From contig CADCTW010000114.1 of NCBI GenBank assembly GCA_902805735.1, positions 1-53,064 on the forward strand: DNA of 53,064 nt, in the 5' to 3' direction. Position 1 is the stretch's first letter; the number at the start of each line of letters is the position of its first letter. Below the pieces are notes generated by a model. That model made no database searches. It was not told the DNA's origin and was given only the letters and a program-made list of their open reading frames with translations. The translations under genes and the position numbers were made by a program. The stretch comes from an uncultured Gemmatimonadota bacterium. Lineage in GTDB: Bacteria; Gemmatimonadota; Gemmatimonadetes; Longimicrobiales; Longimicrobiaceae. This document shows, piece by piece, positions 15,936-24,448 of the stretch.

Positions 15936-17645
15936 TTACTGGACGCGCACGCCGTCCGCGATGATGGTGCCCGTCGCGGTCGTGTAGCGCGAGATGTACA
16001 CCTTGTTCCACCCGGCGGTGAAGTTGTATGTGCCAACCGTGTTCCACTTCCCACCGTTGAGTGTCTGGTTGACGTTCAGCCGGCCCAGCTCCGTGCCTGC
16101 GGCGTTGTAGCTGATCACCGGCACCGAGGTGGAGCGGTTGGTTCCCGCCGACCACCAGAGGGACACCGTCTTGGTGGCGGAAGCGGGGAGGTAGAACCAG
16201 AACGCCGCGCCGTCCGTCACCGGCGAGGCGGAGACGTAGCGGTAGTCGGTCTTGTACTTGTCCGTGGCGCTGGTCCCGGTGCTCCAGTTGGTGGAAGCCT
16301 CGAAGCGCCCGCGCACGGCGTCGCGGTCCAGGTCGTTCAGGTTGTAGGTGGCGTTGTTGTCCACCACCACCACGTCCTCGCGGGCGCGGCAGGAGCGCAC
16401 CTGGTCCATGAAGCTGGCCCAGCTGAAGCCCGCGCCCGGGTCTTCCAGGTATTCGCGCCCGTTGATCCCCGTGGAAGGATCGCCGTCCAGGTTGCCGCGG
16501 CGGCTCTCGGACACGTCCGCGTGCCCGATGATGTGCTGGCGGTCCACCGGGAGGCGGTTGTCGCGGGTGATGTCGCACACCAGGGCGGCGGTGCGGCTGA
16601 GCTGCGCGGCGGGGCGCGTCTGCCGCCCGTCACCCGCCTGCTCGATGCCGATGGTGAAGCCGTTCACCCACCGGTTGTGGAACTCGGTGCAGTGGATCTC
16701 GTTTTCCGGCAGGATGCTGGCGTTGTTGGTGCAATCGTAGTTGGGGCTCCCGGCGTGGTGCGCGGCCGAGTCTTCCACCACCAGCTGCGACACTTCCACG
16801 TGGCCGGACGCGTTCACCACGTCGTCCACCACGTAGTGCGCGCTGCTGTTGCCCGTGTTGGCCCGGTCGGTGGAGAGCCAGCTCCGGCACCCCGTGTAGC
16901 TGCTGTACGAGTACGTCCCACAGATGTGCACCACCACCATGTGCAGCGGATAGGGGCGCGGCTGCATGCGGTTGCCGCCGGTGCCCTCGTCGTCCAGCGC
17001 GGGCCACCACAGCGTGCCCGCCACCGGCCAGTCCGGCGCCAGCGCAGCGGACGAGCTCGCGGAGCGCGTGAAGGCCGGCTGCCCCACCCGCTGCCCGGGG
17101 AGGGTGGCGCGCAGCATGGTGCCCGTGGCCTGCACGCCCGTGCGCAGCGTGGCGTACACGCGGTCGTGCACGTACGCGGCCTGGCTCCGCTCGTCGCCCA
17201 GCGCGGCGAACCGCGCCACCGCCGGCGCCCACGCGGCCAGCTCCGGCCCGCTCACCCCCAGCTCCCTGCCGTAGTGCGCCAGGAGGGCCGCGCCCGCGCG
17301 CACCCCCGTCTCCACGTCCGAGTCGATCCTGGCGGCGGGCACGCCGGCCAGCCGCGCGGCCAGCGCCACCTGGTGCGGCTCCAGCCCCATCACCCCGTGC
17401 TGGAAGGGCGCGTCGCTCTCGTGCCCCGGCTCGCCCACGGACCAGCGGGTCTCCTCGTACGCGACAGCTTTGAGCAGGTCGGCGCGCACCCCGAACTCCG
17501 CCGCCGCCCGCGCGAACATCGCGTCGAGCTGCGTGCGTGCCGGCGCGTCCGTGCCCGGTCCGGGAACGGCGGGCGTGACGGCTTCGTCCTGGCAGCCCGC
17601 CAGGAGCGCGGCCACGCCCAGGGCCGCGATGTGTCGGAAACGCAT
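15936..17645 (-). CDS. Secreted lipoprotein amidase with golvesin-like C-terminus (paralogue)
   Basis: 569 residues, same architecture as the 1067-2635 gene: lipobox LLAGC, SLT-like helical region with AAEFGVRADLLKAVAYEETRW, then an amidase_2 domain. That domain opens at HMVVVHICGTYSYSS, includes an AHHAGSPNYDC insert and ends HIIGHADVSE...DPGAGFSW. The C-terminus is a golvesin-type domain (VVVVDNNATYNL to IIADGVRVQ). Predicted peptidoglycan amidase, perhaps with a second muramidase-like activity. ATG 17645 has AGGTG 8 bases upstream; a GTG at 17654 is the alternative. The upstream region carries the shared motif module. Confidence 0.85.
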   Translation of the reverse strand: MRFRHIAALGVAALLAGCQDEAVTPAVPGPGTDAPARTQLDAMFARAAAEFGVRADLLKAVAYEETRWSVGEPGHESDAPFQHGVMGLEPHQVALAARLAGVPAARIDSDVETGVRAGAALLAHYGRELGVSGPELAAWAPAVARFAALGDERSQAAYVHDRVYATLRTGVQATGTMLRATLPGQRVGQPAFTRSASSSAALAPDWPVAGTLWWPALDDEGTGGNRMQPRPYPLHMVVVHICGTYSYSSYTGCRSWLSTDRANTGNSSAHYVVDDVVNASGHVEVSQLVVEDSAAHHAGSPNYDCTNNASILPENEIHCTEFHNRWVNGFTIGIEQAGDGRQTRPAAQLSRTAALVCDITRDNRLPVDRQHIIGHADVSESRRGNLDGDPSTGINGREYLEDPGAGFSWASFMDQVRSCRAREDVVVVDNNATYNLNDLDRDAVRGRFEASTNWSTGTSATDKYKTDYRYVSASPVTDGAAFWFYLPASATKTVSLWWSAGTNRSTSVPVISYNAAGTELGRLNVNQTLNGGKWNTVGTYNFTAGWNKVYISRYTTATGTIIADGVRVQ

Positions 17646-17691
17646 GGAGCGCACCTGTTCTGTGGGAGGAGTGACGGGGCTCCCGTTCAGG

Positions 17692-17806
17692 GGAATATCC
17701 GTACCGAAACGGCCTTTTCTCCAAGTCCTCTCCCCGCAACAACATCCCGTGAAACCCCGGTTGCCGCCCGCGGATCAATGTGGTGCGCCCCTCCCACTTT
17801 GGTGCA
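17692..17806 (-). promoter_or_regulatory. Shared upstream module B
   Basis: Minus-strand reading: GCACCA boxes at 17805-17799 and 17786-17780 (again 19 bp apart), ATTGATCCGCGG, then GTTTCGGTACGGATATTCC at 17710-17692, about 45 bp before the amidase ATG. Same order as module A at 13089-13240. Confidence 0.45.
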
Positions 17807-17813
17807 CTATCTC

Positions 17814-17841
17814 GGTGTGTCTGCATCCCCGTGTGAGCCCC
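17814..17841. repeat. Dispersed hairpin element, eroded right arm
   Basis: GGTGTGTCTGCATCCCCGTG then TGAGCCC; recognisable end but several substitutions. Part of the 17646-18100 intergenic stretch, which otherwise holds module B, a full copy (17877-17942) and the promoter of the Phd-VapC pair. Confidence 0.55.
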
Positions 17842-17876
17842 GCCCATTCGTCGCCCGCGTCCGCTGAAACAGCATC

Positions 17877-17942
17877 CTCACACAGAGACACAGAGGCACA
17901 GAGATGAAGTTCACCGCTGTGCCTCTGTGCCTCTGTGCGAGC
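17877..17942. repeat. Dispersed hairpin element, copy 9 (full)
   Basis: Three units per arm, loop ATGAAGTTCACC; lies upstream of the Phd-VapC module rather than directly after a gene end. Confidence 0.93.
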
Positions 17943-18012
17943 TCCTAAAGAGCGCTGCCGCTCGCTCCGAGACACCGCGTAAACCAATGTGGATACGGCA
18001 CTTCGGAGGAGC

Positions 18013-18040
18013 TTGTTTCTATCGGCGTTCAGTCTATCTT
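18013..18040 (+). promoter_or_regulatory. Possible promoter of the Phd-VapC operon
   Basis: TTGTTT (18013-18018) and TATCTT (18035-18040) with a 16-bp spacer, in a locally AT-richer stretch 60 bp before the antitoxin start. Confidence 0.3.
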
Positions 18041-18100
18041 GGGTGGGAACCCTGCCAGCGGAGCTGGATGGGATCAACTACTTACGCTGAGAGGTGGGAC

Positions 18101-18331
18101 GTGGTGACGTTCGCGGTGGAGCTTGCGGCAATGGAGACCCGGCTGGCTCGTTTCATCCAGGAAGTGGCCACGGGCGCGGAGGTGGTCATCACCCGCAATG
18201 GCGAGCCGGTCGCCCGCCTCGTTCCCCCGTCGGGGCCGCTCCCCGACCGCGTGCCCGGAAGCGCGAAGGGACTATTCACCGTGCCCGATGACTTCGACGA
18301 GCCACTCGACGATTTCCGCGACTACACGTGA
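18101..18331 (+). CDS. Phd/YefM-type antitoxin of a VapC module
   Basis: 76 residues from GTG 18101 (a second in-frame GTG is at 18104), with GAGAGGTGGG just upstream. The core RFIQEVATGAEVVITRNGEP then VARLVP is the standard prevent-host-death N-domain; the tail FTVPDDFDEPLDDFRDYT is the usual toxin-wrapping end seen with PIN toxins. The VapC gene follows after 3 bp. Confidence 0.87.
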   Translation: MVTFAVELAAMETRLARFIQEVATGAEVVITRNGEPVARLVPPSGPLPDRVPGSAKGLFTVPDDFDEPLDDFRDYT

Positions 18332-18334
18332 TCC

Positions 18335-18721
18335 ATGCGGCTGCTCCTGGATACGCACACGTTCCTCTGGTTCGTAACCGCCAGCCCAAAGCTCAGCGCT
18401 GAAGCCGAGGATGTCATCCGCGCGAGCGGGAATCGTCTCCTGCTGAGCGTGGCGAGCGTGTGGGAGACCGCCATCAAGCAGAACCTCGGGCGCCTCCCGA
18501 TCCCGGAGCCGCTGGATTCGTTCATCCCCGAGCATCTGCGCACGAACCGGATCGCCCTGCTCCCGATCCAGCTCCGCCATACCTTCGCGGTCGCGCGGCT
18601 CCCGCTGCACCACCGCGATCCGTTCGACCGGCTCCTGGTGGCCCAGGCGATCTCCGAAAGCATCCCGGTAGTCAGCGCGGACGGCGTGTTCGACGCGTAT
18701 TCCGTTCGACGGCTTTGGTGA
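18335..18721 (+). CDS. vapC: VapC PIN-domain ribonuclease toxin
   Basis: 128 residues. All four PIN acidic positions are visible: D6 (LLLDTHTFLWF), E44 (SVWETAIK), D95/D98 (HHRDPFDRLL) and D116 (VVSADGVF). It should be a Mg-dependent tRNA or rRNA endonuclease held in check by the preceding antitoxin. A two-unit hairpin copy starts 8 bp after the stop. Confidence 0.93.
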   Translation: MRLLLDTHTFLWFVTASPKLSAEAEDVIRASGNRLLLSVASVWETAIKQNLGRLPIPEPLDSFIPEHLRTNRIALLPIQLRHTFAVARLPLHHRDPFDRLLVAQAISESIPVVSADGVFDAYSVRRLW

Positions 18722-18729
18722 AGCCGCAT

Positions 18730-18780
18730 GAGCCACAGAGGCACAGAGATGAAGTTCACCTCTGTGCCTCTGTGTGAGCC
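18730..18780. repeat. Dispersed hairpin element, copy 10 (two units per arm)
   Basis: Each arm has exactly two 8-base units instead of three, symmetrically shortened, with the common ATGAAGTTCACC loop. Confidence 0.93.
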
Positions 18781-18842
18781 CCGCTGTTCACGGGCATCCG
18801 ATGTGCGCAACGTGGGAGAGAGCCCACAACGTGAGTGCGTCC

Positions 18843-19253
18843 ATGCGGAAAGGCCGGGGGATACGTCGTGCAGGTGCGCTGGCCGTGGCCGCCGCGCTGG
18901 GGATCGCCGCGCCGGCGGGGGCGCAGGAGTTCAGGGAGAACGTGCCGCATCCCTGCCAGGACTTCTGGATGGTGACGCGCACGGAGATCGTGGAGTGCCT
19001 CCGGCGCGACTTCGCCGTGGCGGACGCCGAGCTCAACCGGGTGTACGCGGCGAAGATGGCCTCGCTCTCCCCGGCCGGGCGCGAACGGCTGCGTGCGGAC
19101 CAGCGCGCCTGGCTGGTGCGCTACGACCGCGTGCTCACCGCCTACTACTCGCGCTCGTGGGCCAACCATTCGCTCGCCAAGGTGCTCCCCTCGCAGATCC
19201 TCGCCGTGCGCCACCGCACGGCGTACGTGCGGGCGGCGCGGATCAGGGAGTAG
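18843..19253 (+). CDS. LprI-like (DUF1311) secreted protein, possible lysozyme inhibitor
   Basis: 136 residues; signal peptide ending PAGAQ. The mature part has the LprI pattern: HPCQDFWMVTRTEIVECLRR, then VADAELNRVYAAKMASLS and LRADQRAWLVRYD, with two cysteines in the usual positions. Family members such as M. tuberculosis LprI inhibit lysozyme, which would suit a genome rich in wall hydrolases. Its stop overlaps the end of the convergent kinase gene by 11 nt, the only convergent pair without room for a hairpin in the first 50 kb. Confidence 0.8.
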   Translation: MRKGRGIRRAGALAVAAALGIAAPAGAQEFRENVPHPCQDFWMVTRTEIVECLRRDFAVADAELNRVYAAKMASLSPAGRERLRADQRAWLVRYDRVLTAYYSRSWANHSLAKVLPSQILAVRHRTAYVRAARIRE

Positions 19254-21183
19254 CGCCCATCCCCCGCAGTTTTTCACGCGCGATCCGCTCCCGCCGCTCG
19301 TCCGTGTTCAGCTCCAGGAAGCGGCGGTAGTTGCCGATGGCGCGCTCGGTGTCGCCCTGCACCCGGCGGACCTCGCCCAGGTTGGCGTGGGCGATGGCGC
19401 GGTCGGGGTCCAGCCGCAGCGTTTCCTGCAGCTCCCGCTCGGCGCCGGCCAGGTCTCCGGCCTGGAAGAGCGCCCATCCCAGCTGGTTGCGATAGAGCGC
19501 GTTGCCCGGCGCGGCCGCCACCGCGCGCCGGAAGCCGGCCACCGCCGCCGGAAGGTTCCCGCGCTCGAAGTTCGCCTCGGCCTCGCGCGCGTAGCCGGCC
19601 GCCGCCGCGCCGCCGGCGGCTGCGGGTGCGCGTTGGGGCTGGGTTCCCGCTAGGGTGCCGGTGGGCGTGCCCGCGCGGGGTACGCCGCCGGGTGCGCCTC
19701 CGCCCGCCGCAGTTCCCGCCGCGGGAGCACCCGTGCTTGCGGCTCCCGGTGCCGCGGCGGGGCCCTGCGCGGTTCCTGGAGCCGCGCCGGTTCCGCCGGG
19801 TGCGCTCCAAGCCAGCGAATCGGGGGTGCGCTGGGCTGGCGCGGACGGAGTCGCGGCCGCCGCTGGCCGGGGCGCTTCCACCTGTGCGCGGGGTGGCTCC
19901 GCGGGCTGCTCGCGCGCCATCGCCCACCACGCCAGCCCGCCGATCGCCAGCAGCAGGGGAATCGCGAGGAGCAGCAGCGGCGAGGTGCGGCGGGTGCGTC
20001 TGGGCGCGGGTTCCGCCTCGCCCCGCGGCCGTGCGGGTGCGGAAGGCGTGGGTGTCGCGACCACGGGCGCTCGGTCGCGCACCGGGGGCTGCGCGGGCGC
20101 AGGCTCGGGCGCACGTACGACGGAAGGTGCGGATGCGGGCTCGGCAACAGGTGCGGCTGCGGACTCCGCAACCGCGTCGAGGGGCTCTGGCTCGCGAGCG
20201 ACGGCTGGCCCGGGCGCGGACACCAGCGGCGGAGGGGACGCGGGAAGCACCGGCGGCTCCGCGACGGTGGGCGCGTCCGTTCCCACCGGTGCGGCCACGG
20301 CGGGGGTGTCGTTGCGCATCGTGCGCAGCGCGGCCTCCAGGGCGTCAGCCAGCTCGCCGGCGTCGGGGTAGCGCTGCGCGGGGTCCCACTCCATCGCCCG
20401 CCGGATGATGTCCCGCACCTCGCCCGGCACCGCGTCGAAAGACGGCGGGGAGGGCGTTTCGCCGCGCGTCATGGAGCGGACCTGGTCGCGGCCGAAGGGG
20501 CGCTCCCCGGTCACCAGCTCGTACCCGATCACCCCCAGGCTGAAGACGTCCGACGCGGGCGTCAGCTCCACGTCCTCCTGGAGCTGCTCGGGCGAGGCGT
20601 AGCGGGGGGAAAGGGGCGCCGCGCCGCGGGTGAGCCGCGTGAGCGAGTGCTCGCCGCTGCGGATCTGCGCGATGCCGAAGTCCAGGATGCAGACGCGGAA
20701 GCGCTCCTCCCGCTCGTGCTCGGCCAGGAAGATGTTCGCGGGCTTCACGTCGCGGTGGATCAGCCCGCCGCGATGCCCCGCCGCGATCCCGCGGGCCGCG
20801 TCGCGGAGGATGCGCGCCGCCATGGGCAGCGCAAAGGGCACCGGCCTGGCCAGCCTGCGCGACAGGTCCTCGCCGCGCAGCAGCTCCATCACCAGGAAGT
20901 CCAGCTCCAGGTCGGGATCCGTCCCCACGTCGTAGACGGTCACCACGTTGGGGTGGTCCAGGCTGGCGGCGATGCGCGCCTCGCGCTCGAAGCGCCGCCG
21001 CACCTGGTCGCGCGTCGCCAGGTCGGCCGCGACCACGGTGATCACCTTGACGGCCACCGTGCGCCCCAGCCGCTCGTCGCCGGCGCGGTACACGGCGGCG
21101 AAGCCGCCTCTGCCGATCACTTCCTCGATGCGGTAGCGCCCCGCGAGGGTGCGGCCGGCGAGGAGCCCTTCGAGTCCGGACAT
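19243..21183 (-). CDS. Membrane Ser/Thr protein kinase with TPR extracytoplasmic domain
   Basis: 646 residues. An N-terminal Hanks-type kinase has a glycine loop GRGGFAAVY (24-32), K46, HRDVKPAN (143-150), DFG (168-170) and SPRYASPEQL. A long Ala/Pro-rich linker follows, then a membrane segment (LLLLAIPLLLAIGGLAWWAM) and three TPRs at the C-terminus (EANFERGNLPAAVAGF onwards). The domain order suggests sensing by exported TPRs. ATG 21183 was preferred to a TTG at 21234 because MSGLEGLLAGRTLAGRYRI is the usual kinase N-terminus. Confidence 0.92.
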   Translation of the reverse strand: MSGLEGLLAGRTLAGRYRIEEVIGRGGFAAVYRAGDERLGRTVAVKVITVVAADLATRDQVRRRFEREARIAASLDHPNVVTVYDVGTDPDLELDFLVMELLRGEDLSRRLARPVPFALPMAARILRDAARGIAAGHRGGLIHRDVKPANIFLAEHEREERFRVCILDFGIAQIRSGEHSLTRLTRGAAPLSPRYASPEQLQEDVELTPASDVFSLGVIGYELVTGERPFGRDQVRSMTRGETPSPPSFDAVPGEVRDIIRRAMEWDPAQRYPDAGELADALEAALRTMRNDTPAVAAPVGTDAPTVAEPPVLPASPPPLVSAPGPAVAREPEPLDAVAESAAAPVAEPASAPSVVRAPEPAPAQPPVRDRAPVVATPTPSAPARPRGEAEPAPRRTRRTSPLLLLAIPLLLAIGGLAWWAMAREQPAEPPRAQVEAPRPAAAATPSAPAQRTPDSLAWSAPGGTGAAPGTAQGPAAAPGAASTGAPAAGTAAGGGAPGGVPRAGTPTGTLAGTQPQRAPAAAGGAAAAGYAREAEANFERGNLPAAVAGFRRAVAAAPGNALYRNQLGWALFQAGDLAGAERELQETLRLDPDRAIAHANLGEVRRVQGDTERAIGNYRRFLELNTDERRERIAREKLRGMGATP

Positions 21184-21254
21184 GGCACCGGGTTGGGTAT
21201 CAGGAGATCGCCTCGGGAGAGGCGCATCCGGCAAGATACGAACCGGCGACAGCT

Positions 21255-21323
21255 GGGCTCACACAGAGACACAGAGACACGGAGAAAAGCTTGTCTCTGT
21301 GCCTCTGTGCCTCCGTGTGAGCC
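21255..21323. repeat. Dispersed hairpin element, copy 11 (full)
   Basis: Three units per arm with GAAAAGCTTGTC at the centre; lies after the FW-domain gene's stop and upstream of the kinase, both on the minus strand. Confidence 0.93.
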
Positions 21324-21365
21324 CTCTCGTATCCTGTACTCGCCGGCCTGCGGCGAAGTACCACC

Positions 21366-23528
21366 TCATTGCAGGGGGCCGACCCTTACCTCCGCCCAGA
21401 TGGTAGGTGTCAGCGAGATGCGTAGCGTGTCACCGAAGGGATCAACCATCGACCAGTGCTCCTCGTAGGTGATTCCCGGGGTCCCGGGCACCTGAATGGG
21501 AACATCGAATGTGTACGAGGATCGTGGCGCAACCATACGGGTGGTGGGAATCTTCCGTGAGGGAAGCCTCCGCTCGCCATTGACCGACCGTACGTGGACA
21601 AGGCTGACACCCCGGTCCCAGGTACAGCGGCCTTTGTTCGCCAGGGTCCACTTCCTCACGAACCGGCCATTCGCCGGCACAACGATGCCATCCTGGGGCC
21701 GCTCGGTGCTCATCCAGGCCACCGCGTACTGCCCTCGACCACACATGGCTGGGACCGGGAGACTCGACATGTCATCTCGCACGTCCATACGAAGGGTAAC
21801 CGTTGGTGCCTCGTTCACCGGAATCGCGCGGCGTCCGCCGTGCACCAGGCGCCACGTTTCCGTGTACGTACCCGCCCGCAGCGGCGCGCGCATGGGGATC
21901 TGGAAGGTATACCCCTGCGAGGCGGGAACGCGGCTTTCGACCCGGAGCTCGCGTACGCTGTCGTCACTCATCCGCGCGGGTGTGGCGGAAACGAAGCGAA
22001 GCGCGAGCGAGCCGTCCCACGCGCAGATATCCCCCCGGTTCATGAACGTCCACTCGTAGGTGAAGCGCTCACCGGTGTGGACGGGCCAATCGTCAGGGTA
22101 CCCCTTTGTCTCCAGGTCCGCCTCCACCTGGGCCGGCGTGCATGGCGGAGGCGGGCCGGCCAGCACGCGGATGCGTGCCGCGAGCGACGGCCGACCACCG
22201 CCCAGGGGTACCCTTCGCCCTCCCTCCTCCAGCAGCGACCAGCTCTCCCCGTGCACCCCGGTGTCGGCCGGTGCAACCATGGACGACGGAAACTGGATGG
22301 TGTCTCCTGGCGGCACCACGCGCTGTGCCGGGATGTCACGGTCTGATATGCTGAGTGGCTTCGGCCCGTCCCGGTGCAGTCGGAAGGAGGCCGGCCACGC
22401 ACAGGTCCCCACGTTCTGCAGGTGCCACACAGTGGTGAAGTGCCTCCGTGGAGGCACCACGTTCATGGGGTCGGCCTTGAAATCCTGGTCTACAAGTACC
22501 GCGCGGGCTTCGCCGGGCCGGCAGGTCGCAGCCGGACTGACCGTTGTCGCCGCGTGGGAGCCGCGCAATGCCGTCGCCTCCCTCCCGGCGGGGAGGCGGG
22601 CCAGGAGCACCAGGGCGGAGAGCGCGACAACAACCCCGCCGATCACGAACCGCACCCCACGTCGACGCACGCGCGAGGGCACGTGCGGGTCGTCCACCGC
22701 GCCCACCTTCCGCTGGACCACTGGCGCCCCGAGGTCGCTCTCTGACGCGGACACCGGAACCGGTTCCATGGGAGGCTCCGCCGGTTCGGCCAGCAGCGCC
22801 CGCACGCCGGGCGAGGGGGCTGCCCATTCCTCGATGCGCGCACCGGCTTCTTCCAGCACCTCCTCCAGCTCGTACCCGCCGTCCTCGTCCTCTTCGAGCT
22901 GGCGCCGAACGCCCCCAAAGTGACGGCGCGCCGCGTCGGAGTTGCCATTGCTCGCCAGCGCCCGCACCAGCGCCGCGTGCCCGCGTTGCCAGAAGCGGTC
23001 GAGCGCCACTGCATGCCGGCCCAGCTTCTCCAACTGGTCCCACCTTTCGCCGGCAACCGCGTCCGCCACTTCCTCCTCCCAGAGCCGCCGGAAAAGCACT
23101 TCAAGCTCGTCCTGCCGCTGCGCGACCCACAGGCGGAACTCGCCCTCACCCACTTCGGCCCGGAAGCCCTTCAGGAAGATGCCCTGGTACGCGAAGATCG
23201 CGTCCCACCGGGCGCTGGGCTCCCGCTCACCCCTCTTCAGCACGTCCACATCGCAGGCCAGCAGCTCCCGCCCGGTCCAGGAGACCGATCCCTTTCCGCG
23301 AGGCAGGTCGGGGAAGTAGCGCCGAAGCGCGCCGAGCGCCTGGCTTAGCGAGTTGCTGGTATCCCCCGCCACACCCTGCCATAGGAGGCGCTCCAGCTCG
23401 CGGCGTGAGGCGAAGTCGTGAAGGCGCAGGAGCACCAGGACCGCGAGTGGCTTCGGTGGCAGGTCGATGGTGCGTCCGTCGCCGTCCCTCAGAACGGCGC
23501 CTCCGAGCGTTTTCAGGAACAGGCCCAT
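21366..23528 (-). CDS. Membrane-anchored SARP/BTAD-type regulator with three NBR1-FW-like domains
   Basis: 720 residues. The N-terminus is a winged-helix domain of the SARP/OmpR kind (residues 1-95, LKTLGGAVLRDGDGRTIDLP, LWQGVAGDTSNSLSQALGALR) followed by a helical BTAD-like region (about 100-235). A basic stretch and one membrane helix (292-311) lead to three repeats of a Trp-rich beta sandwich resembling the NBR1 FW domain: VWHLQNVGTCAWPASF, YEWTFMNRGDICAWDGSL and RKWTLANKGRCTWDRGVSL, each closed by an ESW/ETW/EHW strand about 70 residues later. The layout is that of a ToxR/CadC-like one-component sensor with an unusual sensor part. Target genes are unknown; the divergent gene at 23835 is the first candidate. 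ATG 23528 matches the start of the domain better than the upstream ATG. Confidence 0.8.
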   Translation of the reverse strand: MGLFLKTLGGAVLRDGDGRTIDLPPKPLAVLVLLRLHDFASRRELERLLWQGVAGDTSNSLSQALGALRRYFPDLPRGKGSVSWTGRELLACDVDVLKRGEREPSARWDAIFAYQGIFLKGFRAEVGEGEFRLWVAQRQDELEVLFRRLWEEEVADAVAGERWDQLEKLGRHAVALDRFWQRGHAALVRALASNGNSDAARRHFGGVRRQLEEDEDGGYELEEVLEEAGARIEEWAAPSPGVRALLAEPAEPPMEPVPVSASESDLGAPVVQRKVGAVDDPHVPSRVRRRGVRFVIGGVVVALSALVLLARLPAGREATALRGSHAATTVSPAATCRPGEARAVLVDQDFKADPMNVVPPRRHFTTVWHLQNVGTCAWPASFRLHRDGPKPLSISDRDIPAQRVVPPGDTIQFPSSMVAPADTGVHGESWSLLEEGGRRVPLGGGRPSLAARIRVLAGPPPPCTPAQVEADLETKGYPDDWPVHTGERFTYEWTFMNRGDICAWDGSLALRFVSATPARMSDDSVRELRVESRVPASQGYTFQIPMRAPLRAGTYTETWRLVHGGRRAIPVNEAPTVTLRMDVRDDMSSLPVPAMCGRGQYAVAWMSTERPQDGIVVPANGRFVRKWTLANKGRCTWDRGVSLVHVRSVNGERRLPSRKIPTTRMVAPRSSYTFDVPIQVPGTPGITYEEHWSMVDPFGDTLRISLTPTIWAEVRVGPLQ

Positions 23529-23834
23529 ATGACTCGACCCATCAGGCATGTGGTCTATCAGAACGGATGAACGGGGTTCCACAGGAGACGTAAACGTAGA
23601 AACAAGGTCCTGATCAGGAAGAACTTCTATGATACGCCGCGAGCATCGGGGACGGAAGGAATTTGTCTGGAAGGAGACGCCCTGCGGGGCAGGGGCGTGG
23701 TGTTGGCCCCCCTCCAGCTCACAGCGGAAGAGGAGGGTTATCCGTCTGCCGGCTCAAGCCTCGTGGCCGCCCTGTCGCCGGCGCGCCAGTGCATTCCGCG
23801 CAACGAAACAGAACCCACACGGGAGAGAACGAGC
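23529..23834. promoter_or_regulatory. Divergent intergenic region with a 12-bp palindrome
   Basis: About 306 bp between the FW-domain regulator and the small secreted protein. It holds a perfect palindrome TCCTGATCAGGA (23608-23619) followed by a -10-like TATGAT (23628-23633) for rightward transcription. No other structure was seen. The palindrome is a possible operator; unproven. Confidence 0.35.
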
Positions 23835-24305
23835 ATGACCAGGACCCTTCTGCACCTGATCGTTACGTGCGTGGTCTCCGCGGCCCCGGCGGCGGCTCAG
23901 CGGGAAGCCCGCATCGGCTACAAAGACCCGGGTACGGCGACTCTCGTGAGCCTCGCGATTCCCGGCGGCGGCCAGCTCTACTCCGGCGAAACCGGAAGGG
24001 GGGCCGCCCTGCTCGGCGTCAGCCTGGGCGGGGTGGCGCTCGGGGTTTCGGCGACGGTTTCGAGTGCCGGTGTGAGCTGCGACGAGGCATTCAACTGCCA
24101 AGACGACACCAACTACCTGCCCATGGCGCTCGGGTACGCGGTGTTCCTGGGCTCCTGGATCTACGGGGTCATCGACGCAGATGACAGCGCGCAGCGCATG
24201 AACGCGAGACGCGGGCTCGTCGGCGGCTTTCCCCCCCGACTTTCGCCCGTAATCACCGCCGACCCGCAGAGAGCAACCCGGATGGGGCTTTCGATCCGCT
24301 TCTAA
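23835..24305 (+). CDS. Secreted/outer-membrane small protein (DUF5683-like)
   Basis: 156 residues, signal peptide ending APAAAQ. The mature sequence has the PGGGQLYSGETGRGAALLG stretch, a motif of small TM2/DUF5683-type proteins with paired membrane hairpins, then a second hydrophobic segment (MALGYAVFLGSWIYGVI) and an aromatic C-terminus (MGLSIRF) as in outer-membrane proteins. SD GGGAGAG is 9 bases upstream. Function unknown. Confidence 0.7.
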   Translation: MTRTLLHLIVTCVVSAAPAAAQREARIGYKDPGTATLVSLAIPGGGQLYSGETGRGAALLGVSLGGVALGVSATVSSAGVSCDEAFNCQDDTNYLPMALGYAVFLGSWIYGVIDADDSAQRMNARRGLVGGFPPRLSPVITADPQRATRMGLSIRF

Positions 24306-24448
24306 GCCAGGGGCAGGGTGTACGCCGGCCGGGCGGTTCCGCATGCCTGGCCGGCGACCCACCGCGCGCCCTTTCTTCTATGGCGATTCCGGGAGTGAGC
24401 ACTCCCGCTTTGCTGATGTGTGCCATTCTAATCCCCTGAGCAACGACC

